In this document: positions 25,624 through 34,323 of the stretch, piece after piece | Position numbering within the stretch: position 1 is the first letter of the stretch | Layout: the number at the start of each line of letters is the position of its first letter | Assembly: GCF_001277215.2 (NCBI RefSeq) | Contig: NZ_CP013940.1 | Span: 1,488,001-1,552,000 of the forward strand | DNA: 64,000 nucleotides | Direction: 5' to 3' | Source of the DNA: Cronobacter malonaticus LMG 23826 | GTDB lineage: Bacteria > Pseudomonadota > Gammaproteobacteria > Enterobacterales > Enterobacteriaceae | Notes under the pieces: model-generated | Told to the model about the DNA's origin: nothing | Database searches by the model: none | What the model saw: only the letters and a program-made list of their open reading frames with translations | Position numbers and translations under genes: made by a program

Positions 25624-26258
25624 AGCTTGGCATTTACGGCGCAGGCGGGTTAGGGCGCGAGGTGCTGATGCTGGCGCGCGCCATTAACCAGTGTACGTCG
25701 CGCTGGAACGAGATTTTCTTTATTGACGACGTGACCGACGCGCAGGAGGTCTACGGCGCGGCGGTGGTGCGTTTCGACGCGCGTCCTGCTGAGTGCGAAG
25801 TGGCTATCGCCATTGGCGAACCGGCGCTGCGCCAGCGTCTGGCGCAAAAGCTCGCAGGCAACGCGCCGCTTGCGACGCTTATTCACCCCAATGTCGATGT
25901 TCCGTCGCAAAGCGAGATCCGCACAGGTGCAATCCTCTGCGATGGCGCTTTCATTTCTTGCGGTGTGACGATTGGCAAAAACGCACTGATCCTGCCGCGC
26001 GCCTGCGTCGGTCACGACTGCGTAATAGGGGAAAATAGCGTCGTATCAGGAATGGTGGCGCTGGCGGGCCACTGCGTGGTAGGCGAGCGCGTATTCATCG
26101 GTATGAACAGTTGCGTAAAAGAGCAGACCCGCATCGGCGATGACGCCATCGTCGGGATGGGGTCTGCGGTCTTCAGCGACGTGGCGGACGCCACGATCGT
26201 ACTGGGCAACCCGGCCAGGGCGATGCGCCAGAATACCGAAGGCAAGGTGTTTAAATAA
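25620..26258 (+). CDS. PglD/NeuD-like sugar N-acyltransferase
   Basis: A 212-aa protein. An N-terminal nucleotide-sugar-binding Rossmann fold (MKLGIYGAGGLGREVLMLAR) is followed by a left-handed beta-helix of hexapeptide repeats from about residue 95. His132 in CVGHDCVIG is at the position of the catalytic base. Family members transfer an acetyl group to the amine of UDP- or dTDP-amino-sugars. Here an ACP and a set of acyl-processing genes follow directly, so the acyl donor may be something other than acetyl-CoA. Its start lies within the stop of the aminotransferase. Confidence 0.87.
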   Translation: MKLGIYGAGGLGREVLMLARAINQCTSRWNEIFFIDDVTDAQEVYGAAVVRFDARPAECEVAIAIGEPALRQRLAQKLAGNAPLATLIHPNVDVPSQSEIRTGAILCDGAFISCGVTIGKNALILPRACVGHDCVIGENSVVSGMVALAGHCVVGERVFIGMNSCVKEQTRIGDDAIVGMGSAVFSDVADATIVLGNPARAMRQNTEGKVFK

Positions 26259-26295
26259 GCGCCGCGACAGAACATTTTTTATCTGGAGTATGACC

Positions 26296-26535
26296 ATGAC
26301 TAACTTAGTGAAATACAACACCATTTTTATGGAAACCTTTGAAGTGCCGGAAGAGGCGCTGGTGGATTACAAATATCAGGACACCCCGTCCTGGGATTCC
26401 GTGGGCCACATGACCATGATCGCCGCACTGGAAGAAACCTTCGACATCATGATGGATACCGAAGACATCATTGACTTTACCTCCTGGCAGAAAGGCAAAG
26501 AGATCCTGCAAAAATACGACGTAGAAATCGCCTGA
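26296..26535 (+). CDS. Acyl carrier protein, island-specific
   Basis: A 79-aa acidic helical protein with Ser35 in PSWDSVGHMTMI, the 4'-phosphopantetheine attachment site. It differs from the housekeeping AcpP (whose motif is DSLD) and is dedicated to this locus. The second of two in-frame ATGs is chosen because GGAG (26285-26288) is seven bases before it and only one base before the first. It should carry the acyl group for the SDR enzymes and the transferase. Confidence 0.87.
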   Translation: MTNLVKYNTIFMETFEVPEEALVDYKYQDTPSWDSVGHMTMIAALEETFDIMMDTEDIIDFTSWQKGKEILQKYDVEIA

Positions 26536-26551
26536 TATGACGGAGGTCAGC

Positions 26552-27298
26552 ATGCTGCTCGCGGGAAAAAACGCGGTGATCACCGGCTGTTTGCAGGGGA
26601 TCGGCAACGCCACGATGGTCGCCTACGCGCGCCACGGGGCGAATATCTTCGCCTGCGTTCAGCAGGAAGACGCGGCGTTCAGCGCGCAAATCGCTGAACT
26701 CTCTTCGCAATATGGCGTGACTATCACGCCAGTCTGCTTTGATCTGCTGGACGACGCGTCCATTAAGCAGGCGGCGATGGCTATCCAGAAAGCGAAAGTG
26801 CCGGTGGATATCCTGGTGAATGTGGCGGGCGTGACGCTCGACGCGCTGTTCCCAATGGTCACCATGGAGCAGTTACACAAGACCTTCGCCATCAACTTCT
26901 TTTCACAGATGGTGTTCACCCAATACCTGACGCGCCTGATGCTGCGCAATAAACGCGGCAGCATCATTAACATCGCGAGCATTTCCGGGCTCGACGGCAA
27001 TAGTGGGCAGCTCGCCTACGCGGCCTCGAAAGCCGCGATGGTGGCGGCGACCAAAACGCTCTCCATTGAGCTGGCACCGCAGGGCATTCGCGTGAACGCG
27101 GTGGCGCCGGGCGTTATCGCCACGGCGATGACCGAAAACCTTGCAAACAGCGTGGTGGAAAGCAAGCTCGCGCAGAGCGCCCTGCGCCGTACCGGTCGCG
27201 CCGACGAAGTGGCCGACACGCTGGTATGGCTCGGCTCTGACGCGGCGAGCTACGTGACAGGCCAGGTGCTGCGCGTCGATGGCGGGATCGGTTACTAA
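26552..27298 (+). CDS. FabG-like short-chain reductase 1
   Basis: A 248-aa SDR. It has the NAD(P) loop TGCLQGIG (11-18), NVAG (90-93), a catalytic Ser near 143-145, and Tyr156 and Lys160 (YAASK). Its C-terminus is the FabG-type GQVLRVDGG. The start at 26552 is set by CGGAGG six bases upstream; the earlier ATG at 26537 has that ribosome site inside it. It is likely to reduce a beta-ketoacyl group on the preceding ACP. It is a close paralogue of the next gene. Confidence 0.88.
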   Translation: MLLAGKNAVITGCLQGIGNATMVAYARHGANIFACVQQEDAAFSAQIAELSSQYGVTITPVCFDLLDDASIKQAAMAIQKAKVPVDILVNVAGVTLDALFPMVTMEQLHKTFAINFFSQMVFTQYLTRLMLRNKRGSIINIASISGLDGNSGQLAYAASKAAMVAATKTLSIELAPQGIRVNAVAPGVIATAMTENLANSVVESKLAQSALRRTGRADEVADTLVWLGSDAASYVTGQVLRVDGGIGY

Positions 27299-27310
27299 AA
27301 GGAGAAGCCC

Positions 27311-28054
27311 ATGTTGTTGAAAGACAAAAACGTCATTATCACTGGTTGCGCGCGCGGTATCGGGCGCGCGATGGTGGAGGCTTTCGCCGCCGAAGGCGCG
27401 TGCATTTACGCGCATGCGCGCAGCGAAACGCCGGAATTTCTGGCCGACATGGCAGCGCTTGCCGATCGTTACCAGGTGGAGATCTGGCCGCTGTGCTTTG
27501 ATCTGACCGATAACGACGCGATGAAAGGTGCGGTAAAACGGCTGATGAGCGACAAACGTCCGCTGCACGCGCTGGTTAACAACGCGGGTGTTATCTGGAA
27601 CGCGCTGTTCCAGATGACCACGATGCAGACGTTGCGGGAACAGTTTGAGGTGAATTTTTTCTCGCTGTTCAGCCTGACCCAGATGGTGTCAAAACTGATG
27701 ACCCGCCAGCGTTTTGGCAGCATTGTGAATATCGCTTCGACCGCCGCCGAGGATGGTAATTCAGGTAAAGCGGCCTATGGCGCGGCCAAAGCGGCGGTTG
27801 TCGCGCTGACCCGCACCATCGCCACAGAGCTCGGCGAGCAGGGCATTCGCGCCAACTGCATCGCGCCGGGGATGACCGAAACTGACATGCTTTCAGCCAT
27901 GCCGGATTACGTCATCGAAGAGACCCGTAACGGCACCGATCTGCGCCGTCTCGGCGCGCCGCAGGAGATAGCCGCCGCCGCCGTCTGGCTGGTATCGGAT
28001 CTTTCATCGTATGTAACCGGCCAGACGATACGTGTTGACGGTGGTATGCGATGA
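27311..28054 (+). CDS. FabG-like short-chain reductase 2
   Basis: A 247-aa SDR with TGCARGIG (11-18), NNAG (90-93), and Tyr156/Lys160 (YGAAK), in the same register as SDR 1. C-terminus GQTIRVDGG. Ribosome site AGGAG at 27300-27304. The tandem pair arose by duplication and may act on two different intermediates, one on the acyl chain and one on the sugar. It overlaps the next small gene by ATGA. Confidence 0.88.
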   Translation: MLLKDKNVIITGCARGIGRAMVEAFAAEGACIYAHARSETPEFLADMAALADRYQVEIWPLCFDLTDNDAMKGAVKRLMSDKRPLHALVNNAGVIWNALFQMTTMQTLREQFEVNFFSLFSLTQMVSKLMTRQRFGSIVNIASTAAEDGNSGKAAYGAAKAAVVALTRTIATELGEQGIRANCIAPGMTETDMLSAMPDYVIEETRNGTDLRRLGAPQEIAAAAVWLVSDLSSYVTGQTIRVDGGMR

Positions 28055-28197
28055 AGGGCTGTGCTGCTAAAAATGTTCAGATCGATTTCATCATTCCGCA
28101 GGGCTACGGCCCGGCGGGCGAATACGCCTGGATGCTGGAGCAGTGCGGCCTGACCGCGCCACAGGTTACACAACAGATTCTGGACGCGTTGTTATGA
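28051..28197 (+). CDS. 48-aa protein, function unknown
   Basis: A short gene locked into the operon by four-base overlaps at both ends: its ATG overlaps the stop of SDR 2, and its stop overlaps the ATG of the acyl-AMP ligase. The peptide contains QIDFIIPQGYGPAGEYAWML and ends in a helix (TQQILDALL), with Cys4 and Cys34. I do not recognise it. Its position suggests an accessory protein of the acyl pathway, perhaps an MbtH-like helper in role only; no MbtH motif is visible. Confidence 0.65.
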   Translation: MKGCAAKNVQIDFIIPQGYGPAGEYAWMLEQCGLTAPQVTQQILDALL

Positions 28198-29609
28198 CGG
28201 ATACGCCTTTCTGGCAACTGAGACACGCGCCGCGCGACGCCGTGGCGCTGACTGAAGACGGCGGCGCGACCCTTTCGTATGGCGAGCTGGCCGAGCGCGT
28301 GGCGCAGGTGCGCGCGCATCTGCCCGCCCGCGCGCTGATGTTTTGCTTTTGCGAAAACAGCGCGGCGTCGCTCACCGGTTATCTGGCGGCGCTCAATGCC
28401 CGCACGGTGCCGGTGATGCTCGACAGCCAGCTTGATGAGACGCTGGCTAATGCGCTGTTCGCGCGCTGGCGGCCGGGTTTTCTCTGGCTGCCGGAAGCCC
28501 GCGCGTGGCCGGGCGAGGTGCTGCTGTGCCAGGACGGGTATCAGCTTATCGCGACCAATGAGCCGGCTCCCGCGATGGACGACGCGCTGGCGCTGCTGAT
28601 AACGACCTCCGGCTCGACCGGCAGCCCGAAACTGGTGCGCCAGAGCTATGACAATCTTCTCAGCAACTGCGCGAGCATCTGCGACTATCTGGCGATTGAC
28701 GCAAACGAGCGTCCACTCGTCTATCTGCCGATGAACTATGTGTATGGTTTGTCGGTGATTCATTCCCACCTGGCGCAGGGCGCGAGGCTGCTGATGACCC
28801 GCAGCGGCCCTGTGCAGCCGGGTTTCTGGGCGTTCGTGAAAAGCCAGCAGGCCACGTCGCTCGCGGGCGTGCCATATACCTTCGAAATGCTCAATAAGCT
28901 GCGCTTTATGCGCATGACGCTGCCGTCGCTGCGCACGTTGACGCAGGCGGGCGGCAAGCTCCCGGCAACACTTCATGAGGCGTTCGCCGCCTGGGCGAAA
29001 GAGCAGGGCAAGCGTTTTGTGGTGATGTATGGCGCGTCGGAAGCCACCTCGCGAATGGGCTATCTGCCTGTTGAGCACGCGGCGGCGATGCCGGGCGCGA
29101 TGGGCGTGGCCATTCCGGGCGGGCGCTTTACGCTTGAAGATGAAAACGGCGCGGAAATTACCGCGGCGGGTGTGGCTGGCGAGCTTATCTATTACGGCCC
29201 GAACGTCTGTCATGGTTATGCGCTGGAACGGGCGTGTCTCGCGCGCGGCGATGATTTCAAAGGGCGGCTCGCGACAGGCGATCTGGCCCGCCGTGATGAC
29301 AACGGCATTTACACCATCGTCGGGCGTAAAAAACGGTTCCTGAAAGTGTTCGGCAACCGCGTCGGGCTGGATGAGCTGGAACAGCTGGTGAAAAACCATT
29401 TTGTGGGGCTGGAGTGCGCGACTGGCGGCGTTGATGACCGCATCACGCTGTTTCTCACCGATGACACCCAGGCCGAAACGGTTAAGAGCTGGCTGGCGCA
29501 GACCTGTCAGCTACACCACAGCGCGTTTCGCGTGGTGATCCTCGATGCCATCCCGAAAAACGCCGCCGGAAAAACGCTTTACGCACAACTGGAGGCGCTC
29601 AGTGCTTGA
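28194..29609 (+). CDS. Acyl-AMP ligase (ANL superfamily)
   Basis: A 471-aa adenylate-forming enzyme. The P-loop is TTSGSTGSPK, followed by YLPMNYVYGLSVIHSHL, the adenine-binding YGASEATSRMGYLP, LATGDLARRD and a C-terminal lysine in KNAAGKTLY. It should activate a carboxylic acid as acyl-AMP and load it on the local ACP or on CoA. It is shorter than housekeeping acyl-CoA synthetases (~550 aa). Coupled to neighbours by ATGA upstream; the GTG of the LuxE-like gene overlaps its 3' end. Confidence 0.88.
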   Translation: MTDTPFWQLRHAPRDAVALTEDGGATLSYGELAERVAQVRAHLPARALMFCFCENSAASLTGYLAALNARTVPVMLDSQLDETLANALFARWRPGFLWLPEARAWPGEVLLCQDGYQLIATNEPAPAMDDALALLITTSGSTGSPKLVRQSYDNLLSNCASICDYLAIDANERPLVYLPMNYVYGLSVIHSHLAQGARLLMTRSGPVQPGFWAFVKSQQATSLAGVPYTFEMLNKLRFMRMTLPSLRTLTQAGGKLPATLHEAFAAWAKEQGKRFVVMYGASEATSRMGYLPVEHAAAMPGAMGVAIPGGRFTLEDENGAEITAAGVAGELIYYGPNVCHGYALERACLARGDDFKGRLATGDLARRDDNGIYTIVGRKKRFLKVFGNRVGLDELEQLVKNHFVGLECATGGVDDRITLFLTDDTQAETVKSWLAQTCQLHHSAFRVVILDAIPKNAAGKTLYAQLEALSA

Positions 29610-30684
29610 TTACGCGCAGTGGTTACAGCAACCCCCTTATTCGCTGGCGCGCGATGAAAAGCGCGCGCTGATGATGCAGCGCCTGCAGTGGCTGACGGAA
29701 CATCACCGCGCGAACTGCGCGCCGTACCGCGCCATGCTTGACGGCCTTGGCGTGGATGTCGCCGCGCTGAACGCGCCGGAGGACGTGCCCTTTCTGCCGG
29801 TGTCGCTGTTTAAAACCCTGACGCTTGCGAGCATGCCGCCCGACGAGGCCGTGAAGGTGATGACCTCATCCGGCACCACGGGCCAGGCGGTGTCGCGGAT
29901 CTATCTTGATAAGCAAACGGCGGCCAACCAGCAGAAAACGCTGGTGAAGATCGTCAGCGCCTTTACCGGCGCGGGGCGTTTGCCGATGCTTATCATCGAC
30001 GCACCGTCGGTATTGAAGGATCGCACCATGTTTTCCGCGCGCGGCGCGGGCATTCTGGGCTTTTCTATCTTCGGGGCCGATCGCGCCTTCGCGCTTGATG
30101 ACGAGATGAATCTCGATATTGACGGTATTACCGCGTTTCTTGCAAAACACGCGGGCAAACCGGTGCTGCTGTTCGGGTTCACTTTTATGATCTGGCAGCA
30201 TTTCTGGCGCGCGCTTTCGCAACGCGGCCAGCGGATCGATCTCAGCCAGGGCATTTTGATCCACGGCGGAGGCTGGAAAAAACTCGCCAGCGAAGCGGTG
30301 TCGCCGCAGGAGTTCGCGCGCCGTCTGCACGACGTGTGCGGGCTGACGCGCATTTATGACTATTACGGCATGGTGGAACAGACCGGCTGTATTTACATGC
30401 AGTGCGAACAGGGCCACCTGCACGCCAGTATTTTTTCCGATGTGATTATCCGTGATCCGCACGATTTCTCGGTGTGCCCGCCGGGACGCGCCGGGATCGT
30501 ACAGGTGCTGTCGCTGATCCCGGAATCCTATCCGGGGCATTCGCTGCTCACGGAAGATGAGGGCGTTTTGCTTGGCGAGGATGACTGCCCCTGCGGGCGG
30601 CACGGTAAATATTTCCGCATCAACGGACGCCTGCAACAGGCCGAAATCAGAGGATGTAGCGACACTTATGCAGCCCAGTTTTGA
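29602..30684 (+). CDS. LuxE-like acyl-protein synthetase
   Basis: A 360-aa protein of the LuxE family, with MTSSGTTGQAVSRIY as the adenylation loop and an ending in a Cys-containing segment (DDCPCGRHGKYFRI). LuxE activates a fatty acid as acyl-AMP and passes it to LuxC. The GTG start at 29602 is chosen because CTGGAGG lies seven bases upstream and it overlaps the preceding gene by eight bases. There are no luxAB or luxD genes here, so the role is not bioluminescence. The LuxEC pair should make or reduce an acyl thioester within the modification pathway. Confidence 0.83.
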   Translation: MLDYAQWLQQPPYSLARDEKRALMMQRLQWLTEHHRANCAPYRAMLDGLGVDVAALNAPEDVPFLPVSLFKTLTLASMPPDEAVKVMTSSGTTGQAVSRIYLDKQTAANQQKTLVKIVSAFTGAGRLPMLIIDAPSVLKDRTMFSARGAGILGFSIFGADRAFALDDEMNLDIDGITAFLAKHAGKPVLLFGFTFMIWQHFWRALSQRGQRIDLSQGILIHGGGWKKLASEAVSPQEFARRLHDVCGLTRIYDYYGMVEQTGCIYMQCEQGHLHASIFSDVIIRDPHDFSVCPPGRAGIVQVLSLIPESYPGHSLLTEDEGVLLGEDDCPCGRHGKYFRINGRLQQAEIRGCSDTYAAQF

Positions 30685-31870
30685 CAACCTCACTTTTCTG
30701 CTGGGCGACGCCGCACAGCTCGCCGCCCTTGAGCGTTTTCGCCCGCGCGCGCCGTTTGATGACGAGACGCTGACGTTTTTAAGCGAATTTTCCCGCCAGC
30801 TGCTGGCCGACCCGCGCGTGCGCGCCTACAGCGACGTGGTGAGCCTCGCGTTCTGGTGTCGTCCGGCGTCGCTGGAAAAACTGCGCCAGGAGTTTATGCC
30901 CCAGGGCATCACCCAGGGCCGCGGCGTGGCGTTTCATATCGCGCCGTCCAACGTGGCGGTGAATTTCGCGTTTTCGCTGGCGGCGGGGCTGCTCACCGGC
31001 AACGCCAATATCGTCAGGCTTTCTTCAAAACCGTTCCCCCAGACCGCGCTGATTTGCGACGCGCTGAAAGGGGCGCTGGCGCATGTGCCGTCAATGGCGG
31101 CGAGCCTTTGTCTGGTACAGTACCCGCACGACGCGGCGCTGACCGATTATTTCTCCGCGCTTTGCGACGCGCGGCTTATCTGGGGTGGCGATCGCACCAT
31201 CAGCGAGGTGCGCCGCTCGGCGCTGCGGCCTCGCGCGGTGGATATCGCCTTTGCGGATCGTTACTCCTTTGCGGTGATCGACGCCGACGCGTGGCTTGCC
31301 GCGCCTGATAAAGCGCGCCTGCTGGAAGCGTTTTATAACGATACCTTGCTGACCGCGCAACAGGCGTGTACGGCCGCAAAAATGGTGGTGTGGACCGGCG
31401 AGCGTACCGATGAAGCGCGCGCGCAGTTCTGGCCCGCGTTTCGCGACTGGTGCGGCGAACGCTACGCGCCGCTGCCTGCGACGGCCGTGAGCAATCTGGC
31501 GTGGTTTTGCGCCCAGACGGTTAACGACCCGACGCTCAGGCGCATCGCGCAGCCGGATAATCGTCTTTTCCTGGCGCAAACTGACGCGCCGGATGGCGCG
31601 TTGCTGGCGGATCATCACCAGAGCGGAATGTTTATTGAATATGTCGCGCAGGATCTGCTGGACATCGCGCCGCTGTGCGGGGAGAAGTGCCAGACGATCG
31701 TCACGTTTGGCGTCGATCCTGAGGAATTTCAGTGCTTTCTGGCAAGCGCGAAACCGCGCGGGGTCGATCGCGTGGTGCCGCTGGGGCAAAGTATGCAGTT
31801 TTCTTTGCTATGGGACGGGTATCCGCTGGCCGAAATGCTGACCCGCCGTTTAACTTTAATTTCTTATTAA
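30668..31870 (+). CDS. LuxC-like acyl-CoA / acyl-protein reductase
   Basis: A 400-aa LuxC-family reductase. The nucleophile is Cys234 in TAQQACTAAKMVVW, and HIAPSNVAVNFAF is the cofactor-binding region. LuxC reduces an enzyme-bound acyl group with NADPH to an aldehyde. The start at 30668 lies inside the luxE-like gene (17-base overlap). This is the last gene of the island; 130 bases then separate it from fliA. Confidence 0.83.
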   Translation: MQPSFDNLTFLLGDAAQLAALERFRPRAPFDDETLTFLSEFSRQLLADPRVRAYSDVVSLAFWCRPASLEKLRQEFMPQGITQGRGVAFHIAPSNVAVNFAFSLAAGLLTGNANIVRLSSKPFPQTALICDALKGALAHVPSMAASLCLVQYPHDAALTDYFSALCDARLIWGGDRTISEVRRSALRPRAVDIAFADRYSFAVIDADAWLAAPDKARLLEAFYNDTLLTAQQACTAAKMVVWTGERTDEARAQFWPAFRDWCGERYAPLPATAVSNLAWFCAQTVNDPTLRRIAQPDNRLFLAQTDAPDGALLADHHQSGMFIEYVAQDLLDIAPLCGEKCQTIVTFGVDPEEFQCFLASAKPRGVDRVVPLGQSMQFSLLWDGYPLAEMLTRRLTLISY

Positions 31871-31950
31871 TCAAATTATTTTCAGTGATTTAGCGCATAA
31901 CCTGAAAATAACCCCTTATTTAGACCATTATTCTCCCGATTAAAAAGCGC

Positions 31951-31977
31951 TGTAGAATTAGATAATCACGCCGATAA
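31951..31977 (+). promoter_or_regulatory. Candidate sigma-28 promoter of fliA
   Basis: A perfect -10 element GCCGATAA is at 31970-31977. The -35 region at the 15-base distance reads TGTA, a poor match to TAAA. In E. coli fliA is read from both FlhDC-dependent and FliA-dependent promoters. Confidence 0.6.
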
Positions 31978-32002
31978 CTCAACTAACGCAGGGCTGTTTA
32001 TC

Positions 32003-32722
32003 GTGAATTCTCTCTATACCGCTGATGGTGTAATGGATAAACACTCGCTCTGGCAGCGTTATGTCCCGCTGGTGCGTCACGAAGCGTTGCGCCTGCAGGT
32101 GCGTTTGCCGGCGAGCGTCGAACTGGACGATTTGTTACAGGCGGGCGGCATCGGCTTGCTGAATGCTGTAGAACGCTACGACGCCCTGCAAGGAACGGCA
32201 TTTACCACTTACGCAGTGCAGCGTATACGTGGCGCGATGCTGGACGAGCTACGCAGCCGTGACTGGGTGCCGCGCAGTGTCCGACGCAACGCGCGCGAGG
32301 TGGCGCAGGCAATAGGCCAACTGGAGCAGGAACTGGGACGTAACGCGACGGAACTGGAGGTCGCAGAGCGACTGAGTATCCCGCTTGAAGAATATCGTCA
32401 GATGTTGCTCGACACGAACAACAGTCAGCTGTTCTCGTATGACGAATGGCGTGAAGAGCATGGCGATAGCATCGAACTGGTGACGGAAGATAACCAGAAC
32501 GAAAACCCGCTGCATCAACTGCTGGAAAGCAATTTGCGCGAGCGTGTTATGGAAGCGATTGAATCGCTGCCGGAGCGCGAGCAGATGGTGCTGACGCTGT
32601 ACTACCAGGAAGAGCTGAATCTCAAAGAGATTGGCGCGGTACTGGAAGTGGGCGAGTCGAGGGTGAGCCAGTTGCATAGCCAGGCCATCAAACGTCTGCG
32701 TACCAAGCTGGGTAAGCTATAG
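32003..32722 (+). CDS. fliA: Flagellar sigma factor 28, FliA
   Basis: A 239-aa sigma factor with regions 2 (DLLQAGGIGLLNAVERYD), 3 (ARNAREVAQAIG) and 4 (LTLYYQEELNLKEIGAVLEVGESRVSQL). Starts with GTG, as in E. coli. It directs RNA polymerase to fliC, fliD and motility/chemotaxis promoters and is held by FlgM until the hook is complete. Confidence 0.98.
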   Translation: MNSLYTADGVMDKHSLWQRYVPLVRHEALRLQVRLPASVELDDLLQAGGIGLLNAVERYDALQGTAFTTYAVQRIRGAMLDELRSRDWVPRSVRRNAREVAQAIGQLEQELGRNATELEVAERLSIPLEEYRQMLLDTNNSQLFSYDEWREEHGDSIELVTEDNQNENPLHQLLESNLRERVMEAIESLPEREQMVLTLYYQEELNLKEIGAVLEVGESRVSQLHSQAIKRLRTKLGKL

Positions 32723-32782
32723 GTTGTTGATTCGTCATCATCCTGGTAATGCCGCATACAGGAACGACAACCAGGAGTTATC

Positions 32783-33331
32783 ATGACGGCGCAGCAACCT
32801 AAAAGGCGGCCCCTGAGCCGCTATCTGAAAGATTTTAAGCACTCACAGACGCATTGTGCGCATTGTCACAAGCTGCTGGACCGCATTACGCTGGTCCATC
32901 GCGGCGAGATTGTGAACAAGATAGCGATCGCTGCGCTCGACACACTGCTTGACGAGGCCACCTGGGAGCAGGAAAAGCAGGACTGGGTGGCGCTCTGCCG
33001 CTTCTGCGGCGATTTGCACTGCAAAGAGCAGAGTAACTACTTCGATATCATCGGCTTTAAGCAATATCTCTTCGAGCAAACCGATATGAGCCACGGCACG
33101 ATCCGCGAATATGTGGTGCGCCTGCGCCGTCTCGGCGCGCATCTCACCCAACGCCAGGTGCCGCTCTCGCTTGCCCGTCAGGATAATCTCGACGAGCATC
33201 TTGAGGCGTGGCTGCCGCTCACCAGTACCAACAATTACCGAATTGCGCTTCGTAAGTATGCCCAGTATCAGCAGCTCTCGTCACTGCCGACGGAGAAAAC
33301 CGACTCAACGGCAACTTCTGATATATATTAA
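32783..33331 (+). CDS. fliZ: FliZ, motility regulator
   Basis: A 182-aa protein with the core-binding-like helical domain and an alpha-helix that mimics sigma-S region 3 (RKYAQYQQL region near the C-terminus). It antagonises sigma-S promoters and boosts flagellar gene expression. It lies 60 bases downstream of fliA, in the same operon. The CAHC/CRFC cysteine pairs at 26-29 and 73-76 may bind metal. Confidence 0.95.
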   Translation: MTAQQPKRRPLSRYLKDFKHSQTHCAHCHKLLDRITLVHRGEIVNKIAIAALDTLLDEATWEQEKQDWVALCRFCGDLHCKEQSNYFDIIGFKQYLFEQTDMSHGTIREYVVRLRRLGAHLTQRQVPLSLARQDNLDEHLEAWLPLTSTNNYRIALRKYAQYQQLSSLPTEKTDSTATSDIY

Positions 33332-33416
33332 AAAAGCATAAGTTGTAGCACAGTGGTTTTGATTTCTTTGCGTAACTACTTACACTAGCACTCAATTTCG
33401 TTAATTCGGGGTACTT

Positions 33417-34217
33417 ATGAAACTTGCACGTTTGGGTCGTCAGGCAGTGATGGGCGTCATGGCGGTCGCACTGGTCGCAGGCATGAGCGTAAAAACCTAT
33501 GCCGCGGAAAATTTGCTGAACAAAGTTAAAGAACGCGGCACGCTGCTGGTGGGGCTTGAAGGCACCTATCCACCGTTTAGCTTCCAGGGCGATGACGGCA
33601 AGCTGACGGGCTTTGAAGTGGAGTTCGCCGAGGAGCTGGCGAAGCATCTGGGGGTTAAAGCCTCTCTTAAACCGACCAAATGGGACGGGATGCTGGCGTC
33701 GCTGGATTCAAAGCGTATCGACGTGGTGATTAACCAGGTCACTATCTCCGACGAACGCAAGAAAAAATATGATTTCTCAACGCCGTATACCGTTTCCGGT
33801 ATTCAGGCGCTGGTGAAGAAAGAGAACGCGGGCAGCATTAAAACCGCCGCCGATCTCAAAGGCAAAAAAGTGGGCGTCGGTCTTGGCACCAACTACGAAG
33901 AGTGGCTGCGCCAGAACGTGCAGGGTGTGGATATCCGCACCTATGACGACGACCCGACCAAATATCAGGATCTGCGTGTAGGCCGTATCGACGCCATTCT
34001 GGTAGACCGTCTGGCGGCGCTGGACCTGGTGAAGAAAACCAACAATACGCTGGCGGTAGCCGGTGAGCCGTTCTCTCGTCAGGAAGCGGGTGTTGCGGTG
34101 CGTAAAGGCAATGACGATTTCGTCAAGGCCGTTGATAACGCCATCGCCGAAATGCAGAAAGACGGCACGCTCAAGAAAATCTCTGAGAAGTGGTTTGGCG
34201 CGGACGTCACCAAATAA
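33417..34217 (+). CDS. tcyJ: Cystine-binding periplasmic protein TcyJ (FliY)
   Basis: A 266-aa solute-binding protein of family 3. The signal peptide ends at about residue 29 (VKTYA-AENLL). The mature protein has GTYPPFSFQ and LDSKRIDVVINQVTIS. It supplies the TcyLN cystine importer encoded just downstream, with dcyD between. Confidence 0.97.
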   Translation: MKLARLGRQAVMGVMAVALVAGMSVKTYAAENLLNKVKERGTLLVGLEGTYPPFSFQGDDGKLTGFEVEFAEELAKHLGVKASLKPTKWDGMLASLDSKRIDVVINQVTISDERKKKYDFSTPYTVSGIQALVKKENAGSIKTAADLKGKKVGVGLGTNYEEWLRQNVQGVDIRTYDDDPTKYQDLRVGRIDAILVDRLAALDLVKKTNNTLAVAGEPFSRQEAGVAVRKGNDDFVKAVDNAIAEMQKDGTLKKISEKWFGADVTK

Positions 34218-34228
34218 CGGTTTCGCTG

Positions 34229-34264
34229 CGCAAAAAAGGTGCTGATATCAGCGCCTTTTTTTAT
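34229..34264 (+). terminator. Terminator after tcyJ
   Basis: AAAAAAGGTGCTGATATCAGCGCCTTTTTTT: a GC-rich stem with one G-T pair and a T-run. Partial readthrough would feed dcyD, tcyL and tcyN. Confidence 0.85.
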
Positions 34265-34323
34265 GCCTGCGAAAAATTGCTGCATAATGACGGTTTAACC
34301 GCTGAACTGGCATGAGGTTTACC

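Noticed and set aside
28104..29399. 431-codon leftward frame opposite the acyl-AMP ligase
   Set aside because: Antisense shadow: very rich in Arg, His and Gln, with no domain motif.
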